From G963667675 sp964291545 (GTDB taxonomy: Bacteria > Chloroflexota > Dehalococcoidia > Lucifugimonadales > UBA3495): a DNA stretch of 64,000 nucleotides. The position numbers and the translations under genes were made by a program. This document shows, one piece after another, positions 6,596 to 15,129 of the stretch. The notes under the pieces are model-generated. The model worked only from the letters and a program-made list of their open reading frames with translations, did not search any database and was not told the DNA's origin. The stretch covers positions 620,001 through 684,000 of the forward strand of contig OZ219860.1 of NCBI GenBank assembly GCA_964291545.2. Reading direction: 5' to 3'. How positions within the stretch are numbered: position 1 is the first letter of the stretch; each line of letters opens with the position of its first letter.

Positions 6596-7123
6596 TTAAC
6601 CCTCCGCCGTACTCAGACCCCTATTGACGTATCCGCGGACCCGCAATTCGGCCATCAACTGCTCCTGCGATCCGTCCCCCTTCAACTGGTTACAGGCATG
6701 ACACAGAAGCTGATAATTGGCAATATCGCTGGCTCCGCCTATTGATCGCGGGATGATATGATCAATGGTGAGATTCCTGGACTGAAAGAAATGGTCGCAT
6801 CCGGCACAGTACCCACCCTGTCTTTGATACAGGATCGCATGGTTTGTTCTCTTCTGTGTGTTCTTCTTCAGTCCTCGCGTGGCAGCGCGCGCCGCATAGT
6901 CTGCCAAGAGTCGAATTCCTGTAGGCACTGGACCGGGGGCCAATTGCATCTGTACATTGATTGCACCGGGAAACCTACGGGACTGGTTGACTCTAAGTTG
7001 ACCAGCCAGGTCCATGTCGAAGTTGGCCTTGATATCGATTCTATCAGACAGCCGCCCCGTCTTGTTGGCTAGTTCGTATGCTTCCCGCGTGACCGCGCTC
7101 ACTAATGTATTCAAGTCGTCCAC
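6596..7123 (-). CDS. HNH endonuclease domain protein
   Basis: The 175-residue protein has an HNH/Zn-binding nuclease domain in its C-terminal half: YCAGCDHFF (CxxC), LTIDHIIPRSIGGASDIANY (catalytic DH and Asn) and LLCHACNQLKGD (second CxxC and the HNH basic end). The N-terminal 95 residues have no recognised domain. Such proteins are found in restriction and other defence systems, phages and free-standing selfish genes. No methylase, terminase or recombinase lies nearby, so the role is open. It is probably transcribed with the small membrane protein downstream. Confidence 0.85.
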   Translation of the reverse strand: MDDLNTLVSAVTREAYELANKTGRLSDRIDIKANFDMDLAGQLRVNQSRRFPGAINVQMQLAPGPVPTGIRLLADYAARAATRGLKKNTQKRTNHAILYQRQGGYCAGCDHFFQSRNLTIDHIIPRSIGGASDIANYQLLCHACNQLKGDGSQEQLMAELRVRGYVNRGLSTAEG

Positions 7124-7176
7124 TTTCTAAAACTCCCTCCGCTCAGCGTGCCTGCATCACGTCTCGTCTTACCAGG

Positions 7177-7548
7177 CTATGGCTTGGCCTCTATGACGAC
7201 GCGGCCCCCGCTCTCAACGTCGATGTTCAGGTTGTTCCCGTTGAGCAACAGCATACCCACCAGTGGAGTGCTCCCCGTAGCATCAGCTTTGACCTGTCTC
7301 GATTGGCCGTCCCACAGGACCGTCGCGTCGTGGACGTCGAAGGTCACTTCGTCATCGTTGGCCAGGAGCGCTCTGCCTATGTAAGCAAAGGGCAGATCCA
7401 ACTCCGTCACCAGCGTAGTCGGCAAGGTGAGAAAGCCGCTGTAGCCGGTGTCTATGACTGCTTCGATTTCCCGGCTTCGCCCCTCGAGGCCTTCTAACGA
7501 AATGGCTACGACTGCCTCGTAGGCGTCGTTCACCACTCCTTGGATCAC
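7177..7548 (-). CDS. Clan AA (retropepsin-like) aspartic protease
   Basis: A 123-residue product with the single aspartic-protease half-site IEAVIDTGYSGFLTLP (DTG triad) and the C-terminal block TPLVGMLLLNGNNLNIDV, as in the prokaryotic DTGF-type clan AA family. These act as homodimers, each chain giving one catalytic Asp. GTG at 7548 overlaps the upstream stop in the string GTGA, indicating translational coupling; the longer frame to 7611 would overlap the upstream gene by 67 bases. It is known in bacteria and archaea as a small stand-alone protein whose substrate is generally unknown. Confidence 0.82.
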   Translation of the reverse strand: MIQGVVNDAYEAVVAISLEGLEGRSREIEAVIDTGYSGFLTLPTTLVTELDLPFAYIGRALLANDDEVTFDVHDATVLWDGQSRQVKADATGSTPLVGMLLLNGNNLNIDVESGGRVVIEAKP

Positions 7549-7862
7549 TCCGTCCCCCGCAAGGACCGCGCTCCAAAGCTGCGCAATGCCCGGTACCCAA
7601 CCCGCTCGCACAAGACGTTAATGGCGTTGGGGCGTATCTCCCGCAGGCGGTCCAAGGCAATAACTTCGCCGTCTGCGACTGCCCAACTCCCGCTGTCCAC
7701 GTCAATTGCGACGACCTGCCCGTGGTGGTCGGCCTCGACCTGCCGGCGGATGTCCCGCTCGTATAGCTCTTTGCCGATGCGGGCGGTCTCTTCCCGTGGA
7801 CGGCGCGGTCTCGCCCCGTTTCCATCCCCCTGCGTTTGGGCCGGAGTCTCCTTATCGCTCAT
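7545..7862 (-). CDS. Hypothetical partner of the clan AA protease
   Basis: A 105-residue product. The first 30 residues are rich in Gly, Pro, Arg and Glu and probably disordered. The rest (about 30-95: GKELYERDIRRQVEADHHGQ, then VVAIDVDSGSWAV) is a compact alpha/beta segment, and ALDRLREIRPNAINVLCERV, including Cys, follows. I recognise this type of small protein as a frequent neighbour of clan AA proteases but know no function. Its stop TGA overlaps the protease GTG start (GTGA), so the two are translated together. It may be the protease substrate, a chaperone or an antitoxin-like partner. Confidence 0.65.
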   Translation of the reverse strand: MSDKETPAQTQGDGNGARPRRPREETARIGKELYERDIRRQVEADHHGQVVAIDVDSGSWAVADGEVIALDRLREIRPNAINVLCERVGYRALRSFGARSLRGTE

Positions 7863-8043
7863 CCAAAGCTCTCTTTAGACATATCTTTACAGAGGACATT
7901 TTACCTCTTCGCTGCCACCACCGCCAATGAAGCAACACCGCACACATCTGACCAGCCCACCAGACCTCCACTTCAAGGAGTCCACCGACTCGCGCTCCCA
8001 GCCCACGTCCGTCACTCCCGCCGGGGGCATAGCCCGCGGCCCC

Positions 8044-8355
8044 CTAACTGAAGTTCATTTTAAGCGCCCGTTCCAGGTTGCCAAGGTACTCGGCGAAGGC
8101 CAGCCGGCCCTCTGGAGTCGCCTCCACCCACGTGCGGGGCATTCTATCGAGGAACTCCTTGGTGGTGCTCACGTACCCCGCATCCTCCAGCTTGCGCAGA
8201 TGGATGGTCAGGTTGCCGCCGGTCAGGCCCAGGGCCTGTTGGATAAAGCCGTAAGCCACCCGGTCCGACTCGGACCGGGACACCAGCAGCGTCATAATCC
8301 GTAGCCGCGTGGACTGGTGGATCGTCTCGTTCAGGACGACCGGCTCCTCGGTCAT
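8044..8355 (-). CDS. Winged-helix transcriptional regulator (ArsR/MarR-like, HTH_34 type)
   Basis: A 103-residue regulator. NETIHQSTRLRIMTLLV (helix 1-2), IQQALGLTGGNLTIHLRKLE (helix-turn-helix), then DAGYVSTTKEFLDRMPRTWV (wing) match the HTH_34 winged-helix family closely. ATG 8355 overlaps the stop of the membrane-protein gene (ATGA), so the pair is translationally coupled. A perfect 18-bp palindrome over the promoter of the operon (9007-9024) is the obvious candidate operator, which suggests autorepression. The inducer is unknown. Confidence 0.85.
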   Translation of the reverse strand: MTEEPVVLNETIHQSTRLRIMTLLVSRSESDRVAYGFIQQALGLTGGNLTIHLRKLEDAGYVSTTKEFLDRMPRTWVEATPEGRLAFAEYLGNLERALKMNFS

Positions 8356-8987
8356 GCCACGCGGCTCTTGCGGATCCATACCCATGCGACGGCCACGACG
8401 GCAAGGATGAGCGCTGCCGCAACCACCGGCCCGGCGCCGCCGGCAAAGTGGACGGGTATGTAGAAGGAAGCAGCGATGCCAATTCCCACGAGGGCAATGG
8501 CCAAGTGGTGCATAATGCCGAACAATACGTATCCCAGAGCGATTACGCCGATGGCGACTCCACTGATGGCGATGGAGTCAACGTCCGCGGTCCATAGGCC
8601 GGACGCCCCGGGAATAACGAAAGCGGCCGCGACCACGGTCATCCAGAAGCCGAACACCCTGAGACCCGCAGCGGTGGCCGATGGGCCGCTCGCGTTCTGC
8701 TTGCTGGCCCGGTAGCCCATCAGGGAACTCCCTATCATGCCGGGAATGCACATACCGATCCACAATGGGCCGGGATACCATGGGTAGTCGTCGGCGAACC
8801 CAGGAGCCAGCGATTCGATGGCGTACATGGAAATGTACCCCAGCGCGACAATCGCTCCCCACAGCAACATGATGTTGGGCCAGCCCGCCACGTACATGGC
8901 GGACCGGGACCTGTCCAGGGTCGATTGTATTGACCTCCATCCTTGTTCCGGTGTGATCCCCTGCTCCTCTTTGTCTCGGTGCTGCAT
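8352..8987 (-). CDS. Polytopic membrane protein, partner of the winged-helix regulator
   Basis: From ATG 8987 the 211-residue protein starts MQHRDKEEQGITPEQG. It then has about five to six hydrophobic helices (PNIMLLWGAIVALGYISMYA; LWIGMCIPGMIGSSLMGY; FGFWMTVVAAAFVIP; AISGVAIGVIALGYVLFGI; AIALVGIGIAASF; VVAAALILAVVAVAWVWI). No known transporter motif. Longer starts up to 9098 would lie beyond the predicted promoter and are rejected. Membrane protein plus HTH_34 regulator is a recurrent two-gene arrangement, probably a membrane stress or transport system controlled by its own repressor. Confidence 0.75.
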   Translation of the reverse strand: MQHRDKEEQGITPEQGWRSIQSTLDRSRSAMYVAGWPNIMLLWGAIVALGYISMYAIESLAPGFADDYPWYPGPLWIGMCIPGMIGSSLMGYRASKQNASGPSATAAGLRVFGFWMTVVAAAFVIPGASGLWTADVDSIAISGVAIGVIALGYVLFGIMHHLAIALVGIGIAASFYIPVHFAGGAGPVVAAALILAVVAVAWVWIRKSRVA

Positions 8988-9006
8988 GCCTGGCCTCCAA
9001 ACGGTG

Positions 9007-9024
9007 ATATAAACTAGTTTATAT
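9007..9024. promoter_or_regulatory. Perfect 18-bp palindrome, predicted operator
   Basis: ATATAAACTAGTTTATAT is an exact inverted repeat centred between 9015 and 9016. It lies 20 bases upstream of the membrane-protein start (8987) and covers the predicted -10 box, the position expected for a repressor site. The HTH_34 regulator of the same operon is the likely ligand. Confidence 0.7.
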
Positions 9025-9044
9025 AACAAACTCACTATCGTCAA
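9016..9044 (-). promoter_or_regulatory. Predicted promoter of the membrane protein/regulator operon
   Basis: On the minus strand TTGACG (9044-9039) and TAAACT (9021-9016) are separated by 17 bases. The -10 box lies inside the 18-bp palindrome, so occupation of the operator would block RNA polymerase. Confidence 0.55.
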
Positions 9045-9500
9045 GTGGAGGCGATTTCTGTGGAAAGGGTAAGCCCCATCCTGGTGCAGGTTGACCATCT
9101 GGAGTTACTTTTACCTCCAGGTTAGTGAGTGGGTTGGTCAGGTCCACTTGAGACACCTACTCCGGCCTCCCAGCCTCACCCCGCTGACATTTGGCGCTTG
9201 CCTTCTCGTGTGACTGGCTCTACCCTGTAGTTGGGCAAGATCTGCCGACGGCCGGTCCCGCAGAAATGAGCGAGAATGAGCGAAAATGGTGGGGGAGCTA
9301 AATTTGTCCCACTCACCGCCGGCAGCCCAGCCGGAATGGAATGAAATGGGACTCAGTGGAACGCCGGTAAAATTCCGCCCCAGGCCCAGTGGCTCTAAAT
9401 GGCCCAAAATGTCTCAGAAAAAAAGAGTGCCGTCAGTCGTCATGCAAGGTCAGCGGCTTCCGACGCTGATGACTGGACGTTCGCTGCCGGAGAGGCCTGA
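9045..9500. other. Intergenic region without a recognised gene
   Basis: No ORF with a recognisable domain on either strand. The stretch has scattered AATGG/AAATG motifs (9270-9345) and the phrases CTGACATTTGG (9183) and CCCAAAATGTCTCAG (9403). Both resemble phrases in the same order in the intergenic region 25545-25660. No tRNA, riboswitch core or strong hairpin was seen. The galU promoter is presumably in the last 100 bases but no good -35/-10 pair stands out. Confidence 0.4.
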
Positions 9501-10385
9501 GTGAAGATTAGGAAAGCCGTCATACCTGCAGCCGGACTTGGCACCCGCTTCCTGCCGGTGACCAAGTCCCTCCCCAAGGAACTGCTGCCCATCCTCGACA
9601 GGCCCATGCTCCAGTATGTCGTCGAGGAAGCGGCCGAAGCCGGGGTCGACCAGGTCATAATCGTCACTTCCCCCGGCAAGGAGTCCATCGCCTCGTACTT
9701 CCAGCCCCAGCCCGACCTGGAACGCCGCCTGGCCGCCTCTGGCGCCGCGGACTTGCTGGCCAAGGTCCAGCACGCAAGCAACCTGGCCGACGTTTCCTTC
9801 GTGATTCAAGAACAGCCCCTGGGTCTCGGCCACGCCGTCTTGACCGCCAAAGACGCCGTCGGCGACGAACCATTCGTAGTGATTCTCCCCGACGACATCA
9901 TTGCCCACACCCCCGGCGTCGTGGCCCAGATGACCGCCGTCGCCGATGAACTTGGAGGCGGTGTCATTGCCGTAGAACCCACTCCCTGGGAGCTAGTCCA
10001 CAACTATGGCGTCGTGGACGCTAGCCCTGCGGAGCAGGAACGGGTCTACCGAATAAACGGCCTGGTAGAAAAACCTTCCATGGCAGAAGCGCCTTCCAAT
10101 CTCACCGTGGTCGGCCGCTACGTCCTGCCCCCGGAGATATTCGACTGCCTGGAGCGGACTCCCCCCGGCGCCAAGGGCGAGATCCAATTGACCGACGGCC
10201 TGCTACAATTGCTGGACAAACACAAACTCTTTGCCTACGAATTCCTGGGCAAGCGCTACGATGGCGGCAACCCCTTGGGCTTGCTTCAAGCCTCCCTGGA
10301 ATTCGCCCTGGCTCGAGAGGATACCCGCGCCGCCGCTCTCGCTATGCTTGCCGGTACCCAACAGCCCGCCGCCGAGGTGTCATAA
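9501..10385 (+). CDS. galU: UTP--glucose-1-phosphate uridylyltransferase
   Basis: GalU makes UDP-glucose from UTP and glucose-1-phosphate for cell-envelope and glycan synthesis. The 294-residue protein has the nucleotidyltransferase signature AAGLGTRFLPVTKSLPKE at about 10-27 and DRPMLQYVVEEA at about 34-45. FVILPDDII carries the metal-binding Asp, and LVEKP and GEIQLTDGL follow. Length and order match the bacterial GalU family. The start is GTG 9501 (VKIRKAVIPA). It is followed 5 bases later by a DinB-like gene, so the two form an operon. Confidence 0.96.
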   Translation: MKIRKAVIPAAGLGTRFLPVTKSLPKELLPILDRPMLQYVVEEAAEAGVDQVIIVTSPGKESIASYFQPQPDLERRLAASGAADLLAKVQHASNLADVSFVIQEQPLGLGHAVLTAKDAVGDEPFVVILPDDIIAHTPGVVAQMTAVADELGGGVIAVEPTPWELVHNYGVVDASPAEQERVYRINGLVEKPSMAEAPSNLTVVGRYVLPPEIFDCLERTPPGAKGEIQLTDGLLQLLDKHKLFAYEFLGKRYDGGNPLGLLQASLEFALAREDTRAAALAMLAGTQQPAAEVS

Positions 10386-10390
10386 CTCCC

Positions 10391-10882
10391 ATGTCGGACG
10401 CAATCGCAGCCCACGTCGCCAACCTGCACGCCGCCCGTGACCAACTGCTGGAACTCCTCGACGGCATGGACTACTGCCTGGACTGGAAGCTCGAACCCGC
10501 GGATTGGTCCGCCCGCCAAGTCGTCTACCACTTGTTGGAATCACCCCCTGGCGGCCTCCAGAAAGTCGTTTGGGCCGCTGTCTCCGGGCAAGAAGAGGGC
10601 ATCGAAGTCTGGGCGGGAGACGACAACATCACCCCGGAACGGGCAGGCTACGACTTGGAGCAGGTCCTTGAAGACGTCGCTGGGTTCTTCACTGCCATGG
10701 AGGAAGCCCTGAAGGCCGTTGGCAAGCAGGACTCTGGGGGACAGTCAGTCTTTGACCGCCATCAGACCAGCGGCGGCGGCCAAGACTACACCGTCGGCCG
10801 GCTCCTGGAGAGCATGTTCGGCGCCCATTGGAAGGAACACATGGGCCAGGTCCGGGCCCTGCGGGACGCCCTGGGGATGTAG
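10391..10882 (+). CDS. DinB-like four-helix-bundle protein
   Basis: A 163-residue all-helical protein of the DinB/YfiT type. The first conserved His is in the VVYHLLES helix (about 45-52), and a HWKEHMGQVR helix near the C terminus supplies the H-x(3)-H pair that in this superfamily holds a divalent metal. Members include thiol transferases (bacillithiol, mycothiol) and many proteins of unknown role. It starts 5 bases after galU ends and shares its transcription unit. The sequence gives no substrate. Convergent with lepA. Confidence 0.75.
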   Translation: MSDAIAAHVANLHAARDQLLELLDGMDYCLDWKLEPADWSARQVVYHLLESPPGGLQKVVWAAVSGQEEGIEVWAGDDNITPERAGYDLEQVLEDVAGFFTAMEEALKAVGKQDSGGQSVFDRHQTSGGGQDYTVGRLLESMFGAHWKEHMGQVRALRDALGM

Positions 10883-10906
10883 CCTGAGCCAGGACCGGCT
10901 AATGCC

Positions 10907-12754
10907 CTAGCCGCCGCCCAGCTTCAGCATAGTCAAGAAGGCTTCCTGGGGAATCTCCACCCTGCCCACCATCTTCATCCTCCGCTTCCCCTCTTTCTGC
11001 CTCTCCAGCAGCTTGCGCTTCCGGGTAATGTCCCCCCCGTAGCACTTGGCCAGAACGTCCTTGCGCAGCGCCCGCACCGTCTCCCTGGCGATGATCCGCC
11101 CTCCGATAGCCGCCTGGATCGGAATCTCGAATAGCTGGCGGGGTATCGATTCCTTCAGCTTCTGCACCACCGCCCGGCCCTGGCTCGACGCCTCGTTGCG
11201 GTGCAGGATCATCGACAGCGCCTCCACCGGCTGCTGGTTGACCAGTATGTCCACCTTCACCAGCGGCGCCGGATGGTACCCGTCCACCGTGTAGTCCAGC
11301 GACGCATATCCCTGGGTCCTGGACTTTAGCTGGTTGTAGAAGTCCGCCAGCATCTCCGCCAGGGGCATGGTGTATTCCATTACCACCCGGTCCTGGGCTG
11401 CCCCTTCCGTTCCCACCCCGGCCGCCGGACTCGCAGCCCCCTGGATGTAGTCCATCCGCTTGAACTCAGATCTCCGGGAGTGCATCAGCTCCATTATCGC
11501 CCCGACGTGCCTGCTGGGAGCGACGATGGTCAGCGCCAGCACCGGTTCTCGGATCTCCTTGATCGCTCCCGTGACCGGCATCTTCGCCGGACCGTCCACC
11601 ACCAACGTCTCTCCGTTGGTCAACTCCACGTGGTACGCCACGCTGGGCGCGGTGATGATGATGTCTACGTCGTGCTCCCGCTCCAGCCTTTCCTGGACGA
11701 TCTCCAAATGCATCAGCCCCAGGAACCCGCAGCGGAAGCCGAAGCTCAAGGCCGCGCTGCTCTCCGGCTCGAAGGTCAGCGACGCGTCGTTTAGCTGCAG
11801 CTTCTCCAAAGCAGCCCGCAGGTTGTTGTACTCCTCTCCGTCCGAAGGGTAGATGCTGGCGAAGACCACCGGCTTCAGCGGCAGGTATCCCGGCAGCGGC
11901 TCTGCAGCCCGTCGTCCCTCTTCCGTAAGAGTGTCGCCCACGGTGCACTCCCGGACGTCCTTGAATCCTGTGGCGATGTACCCCACCTGCCCCGCTGTCA
12001 ATGCCTCCACCGGCTGCGGGAACGGCGCAAACACCCCGACTTCCACCGTCTCCGTCACCTTTGCAGTGGACATAACTTCGATGCGGTCGTTCTTGGATAC
12101 CTGGCCGTCCTTGACCCGGATGTGGGCGATGATCCCCTTGTACGGGTTGTACAGGGAGTCGAACACCAGGGACCGAAGCGCCCCCGCGGACTCTCCCTCC
12201 GGCGGCGGGATGCGCCCGATCACCGCGTCCAGCACCTCTTTAGCCCCGGTGCCGTCCTTGGCCGAGACAAACAGGACTTCCTCCCGCTCGAAGCCGAACA
12301 CGTTCTGCATCTCGGCGGCAACCCTCTCCGGCTCCGCTTGGGGAAGGTCCACCTTGTTGACCACCGGAATCAACGACAGGTCGTAGTCCAACGCCATCAG
12401 CGTGTTCGCTATCGTCTGCGCCTCGATGCCCTGGCTTGCGTCCACCACCAGGATCGCTCCCTCGCAGGCGGCCAACGCCCGGGAAACCTCGTAGCTGAAG
12501 TCCACGTGGCCCGGCGTGTCGATCAGGTTGAGCTGGTACTCCCGCCCGTCCGGTCCCCGGTGGGACATGGTCACCGCTTTGCCCTTGATGGTGATGCCCC
12601 GCTCCCGTTCCAACTCCATCTGGTCCAGGAACTGGGCCTTCATGTCCTTGGCCCGCACCGTCCCCGTAATCTCCAGGAACCGGTCGGCCAGCGTCGACTT
12701 CCCGTGGTCGATGTGGGCGATGATGCAGAAGTTGCGGATTTGCTCAGGACCCAT
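10907..12754 (-). CDS. lepA: Elongation factor 4 (back-translocating ribosomal GTPase)
   Basis: LepA/EF4 is a membrane-associated translational GTPase acting on ribosomes under stress and in 30S assembly. The 615-residue protein has the P-loop AHIDHGKST at about 13-21, ERERGITI (switch I), DTPGHVDF and NKVDLP (guanine specificity). EF-G-like domains II and III follow, then the LepA-specific C terminus, including RKRKLLERQKEGKRRMK. Length (about 600) and ATG start are standard. It is the third gene of a minus-strand unit, 7 bases after an ABC ATPase gene. Confidence 0.97.
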   Translation of the reverse strand: MGPEQIRNFCIIAHIDHGKSTLADRFLEITGTVRAKDMKAQFLDQMELERERGITIKGKAVTMSHRGPDGREYQLNLIDTPGHVDFSYEVSRALAACEGAILVVDASQGIEAQTIANTLMALDYDLSLIPVVNKVDLPQAEPERVAAEMQNVFGFEREEVLFVSAKDGTGAKEVLDAVIGRIPPPEGESAGALRSLVFDSLYNPYKGIIAHIRVKDGQVSKNDRIEVMSTAKVTETVEVGVFAPFPQPVEALTAGQVGYIATGFKDVRECTVGDTLTEEGRRAAEPLPGYLPLKPVVFASIYPSDGEEYNNLRAALEKLQLNDASLTFEPESSAALSFGFRCGFLGLMHLEIVQERLEREHDVDIIITAPSVAYHVELTNGETLVVDGPAKMPVTGAIKEIREPVLALTIVAPSRHVGAIMELMHSRRSEFKRMDYIQGAASPAAGVGTEGAAQDRVVMEYTMPLAEMLADFYNQLKSRTQGYASLDYTVDGYHPAPLVKVDILVNQQPVEALSMILHRNEASSQGRAVVQKLKESIPRQLFEIPIQAAIGGRIIARETVRALRKDVLAKCYGGDITRKRKLLERQKEGKRRMKMVGRVEIPQEAFLTMLKLGGG

Positions 12755-12761
12755 GACGACC

Positions 12762-13805
12762 CTAGAAGTTCCCGTAGCCCGGCGCCCGGATGCAGGCCGC
12801 CCAATGCCCGGTCTTCACCTGCCGCAACTCCGGGACAACGCGGGAACATTCTTCCACCGCCATGGGGCACCGGGGATGGAACACGCATCCCTTGGGAGGG
12901 TTCAAAGGGCTGGGCACCTCGCCGCGCAACACGATGCGCTCCCGCTGGGCGTCAGCCACCGGGTCGGGAATAGGCACCGCCGACAACAGCGCCTGGGTAT
13001 AGGGGTGGGTCGGGTTGGTGTAAATCTCATTACGGTCGGCCAACTCTACGATCTTGCCCAGGTACATCACTCCCACCCGGTTGCTGATGTGCCTCACCAC
13101 CGACAGGTCGTGAGCGATGAACAGGTACGTCAGGTCGTACTGTTCTTGCAGGTTCTCCAGCAGGTTGATTATCTGGGCTTGGATGGACACGTCCAGCGCC
13201 GACACTGGTTCGTCGGCCACGATGAACTTCGGCTCCACCGACAACGCCCTGGCTACCCCTATGCGCTGCCGCTGTCCTCCGCTGAACTCGTGGGGGAACC
13301 TGTTGGCCATGTACGGATTCAGCCCTACCGCCAGCAGCAACTCGGCCACCCGCTCCCGGTATTCGGCCTTGTTCTGCACCAGCTTGTGCACCAGCAGCGG
13401 CTCGCCTACGATGTTCCCCGCCGTCATCCGTGGGTTCAGGGAACTGTACGGGTCCTGGAAGATCACCTGCAGCTCGCGGCGCATGGCCCGCATCTGCTTG
13501 GACGATAGCCTTCCCAGGTCTTCTCCCAGGAATATGATCTGCCCGGCTGTGGGCTTGTATAGCTGCAGGATGCACCGGCCCACGGTCGTTTTCCCGCTGC
13601 CGCTCTCGCCTACTATTCCCAGCGTCTCTCCCCGGCGCACTGCGAAGCTGACGTCGTCCACCGCTTTGATAAAGCCGGTCGGCCGCTGGAACAGCACCCC
13701 CGAGTTTACCGGGAAGTGCATCTTCAGGTTCCTGACCTCCAGCAGCACGTCCCCGTTGGCTGTCCTGCCCCCGTGGCGTGGCTCGGCGTTCGGCGCGACT
13801 CTCAC
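12762..13805 (-). CDS. Oligopeptide/dipeptide ABC transporter ATP-binding protein (OppF/DppF type)
   Basis: A 347-residue ATPase subunit of a peptide-type ABC importer. Walker A GESGSGKTT (about 71-79), signature FSGGQRQRIGVARAL and Walker B FIVADEPVSALD are intact. The C-terminal oligopeptide extension has GEVPSPLNPPKGCVFHPRCP, with Cys residues that in OppD/DppF proteins can hold an Fe-S cluster. It follows the OppD-type gene by 2 bases, so both ATPases are made together, but no permease or binding-protein gene is in the window. The substrate is unproven (peptides, nickel and sugars are all known in the family). Confidence 0.93.
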   Translation of the reverse strand: MRVAPNAEPRHGGRTANGDVLLEVRNLKMHFPVNSGVLFQRPTGFIKAVDDVSFAVRRGETLGIVGESGSGKTTVGRCILQLYKPTAGQIIFLGEDLGRLSSKQMRAMRRELQVIFQDPYSSLNPRMTAGNIVGEPLLVHKLVQNKAEYRERVAELLLAVGLNPYMANRFPHEFSGGQRQRIGVARALSVEPKFIVADEPVSALDVSIQAQIINLLENLQEQYDLTYLFIAHDLSVVRHISNRVGVMYLGKIVELADRNEIYTNPTHPYTQALLSAVPIPDPVADAQRERIVLRGEVPSPLNPPKGCVFHPRCPMAVEECSRVVPELRQVKTGHWAACIRAPGYGNF

Positions 13806-13807
13806 AG

Positions 13808-14878
13808 TCAGTTGACCTCCCGGTCGCCTTGTGCCGCGGTGCGGGCGCTTCCTGCCGGACTGGGAACGGCAGACGCCTCCTCCCGTTGGTCTAGCGCCTC
13901 AATGCCCAACTGGTCTGCCTGCCAGCATGCCGACCAATGCCCCTCCCCCGTTTCCATCAACGGCGGGGCCTCGGTTTCGCAGCGGGCCACCGCCCAGCGG
14001 CACCTGGGCCGGAAACTGCATCCCTGCAGAGGGTTCACCAAGTCCGGCGGCTGTCCTTCTATGGGTTCCAGCCTGCCCCGTCTTGGCTGGTCTAGCCTGG
14101 GCACCGAGTTCAGCAGGCCCACCGTATAGGGATGCCTGGGATTTCCGTAGATCTCCCTCGCCCGTCCCCTCTCGATTATCTTCCCGGCGTACATGATGTT
14201 CACCCTGTCGGCGTACCGGGCCACCACTCCCAGGTTGTGCGTAATGATGATCAGCGCAACCCCCGCCTCTGCGGTCAGCGCCTTCATCAGTTCCAATATC
14301 TGCGCCTGGATGGTCACGTCCAATGCCGTCGTCGGCTCGTCGGCGATGATCAACCGGGGACTGCAGCTCAGCGCCATGGCAATCATCACCCGTTGCCTCA
14401 TGCCCCCGCTGAACTGGTGCGGGTACTGCCGGATCCTCCTCGGCGGGTCGGGAATACCTACCCGCAGCAGCAGGCTCTCGGCCTCCTCGCGGGCCTCTGT
14501 CCGGGACATTCCCTTGTGTAGTTGCAGCGTCTCTGTAAGCTGCCGCTCTATGGTCAGTACGGGATTAAGCGAGGTCATAGGCTCTTGGAAGATCATGGAT
14601 ATCTTCCCGCCCCGGATGGACCGCATCTCGTCCATACCGATTCTCAGGATGTCCCGGTCCTCGAACCAAACCTCGCCGCCCACAATCTTTCCCGGAGGAC
14701 TGGGTATCAGCCGCATCAACGACAACGCACTCACGCTCTTGCCGCACCCGCTCTCACCAACCAGCCCCAGGGTCTCCCCGTCTTCCAGGTCGTAGGAAAC
14801 GCCGTCCACGGCCTTGACCGTTCCTTCTTCCGTAAAGAAGTGGGTCTTCAGCCCCCTAACTTCCAACAGTGTCGCCAA
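13808..14878 (-). CDS. Oligopeptide/dipeptide ABC transporter ATP-binding protein (OppD/DppD type)
   Basis: A 356-residue ATPase. Walker A GESGCGKS (about 39-46), signature FSGGMRQRVMIAMAL, Walker B LIIADEPTTALD and the H-loop IIITHNLGV are present. The family-specific C-terminal block NPLQGCSFRPRCRWAVARC carries four cysteines. The last 40 residues are hydrophilic and unusual. First gene of the unit OppD-OppF-lepA on the minus strand. The region upstream is divergent toward the Phd antitoxin gene, so the partner permeases must be elsewhere. Confidence 0.93.
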   Translation of the reverse strand: MATLLEVRGLKTHFFTEEGTVKAVDGVSYDLEDGETLGLVGESGCGKSVSALSLMRLIPSPPGKIVGGEVWFEDRDILRIGMDEMRSIRGGKISMIFQEPMTSLNPVLTIERQLTETLQLHKGMSRTEAREEAESLLLRVGIPDPPRRIRQYPHQFSGGMRQRVMIAMALSCSPRLIIADEPTTALDVTIQAQILELMKALTAEAGVALIIITHNLGVVARYADRVNIMYAGKIIERGRAREIYGNPRHPYTVGLLNSVPRLDQPRRGRLEPIEGQPPDLVNPLQGCSFRPRCRWAVARCETEAPPLMETGEGHWSACWQADQLGIEALDQREEASAVPSPAGSARTAAQGDREVN

Positions 14879-15129
14879 GAATCTCCTCAGGGCCGCAAGT
14901 CCAGGCCCACTCCACCAAGGGTATCAGCGATCCTGGGTTTGGCCCGACAGTCAGCCTTGGCCCTATTATCGTCGCACTACGCCTGAGAACACAAGACTAG
15001 CCGCGGCCCGTCGCCGAAGTGTTCCGTTTAACTAGATTCCCACTATGTCGATTGGTTCGGTCTTTCGTTGACCTGGTCTAAGGCCAGGCGTTAAACTAAT
15101 ATGGTTAAAAGAACTGGTTGGAGTTGTCT

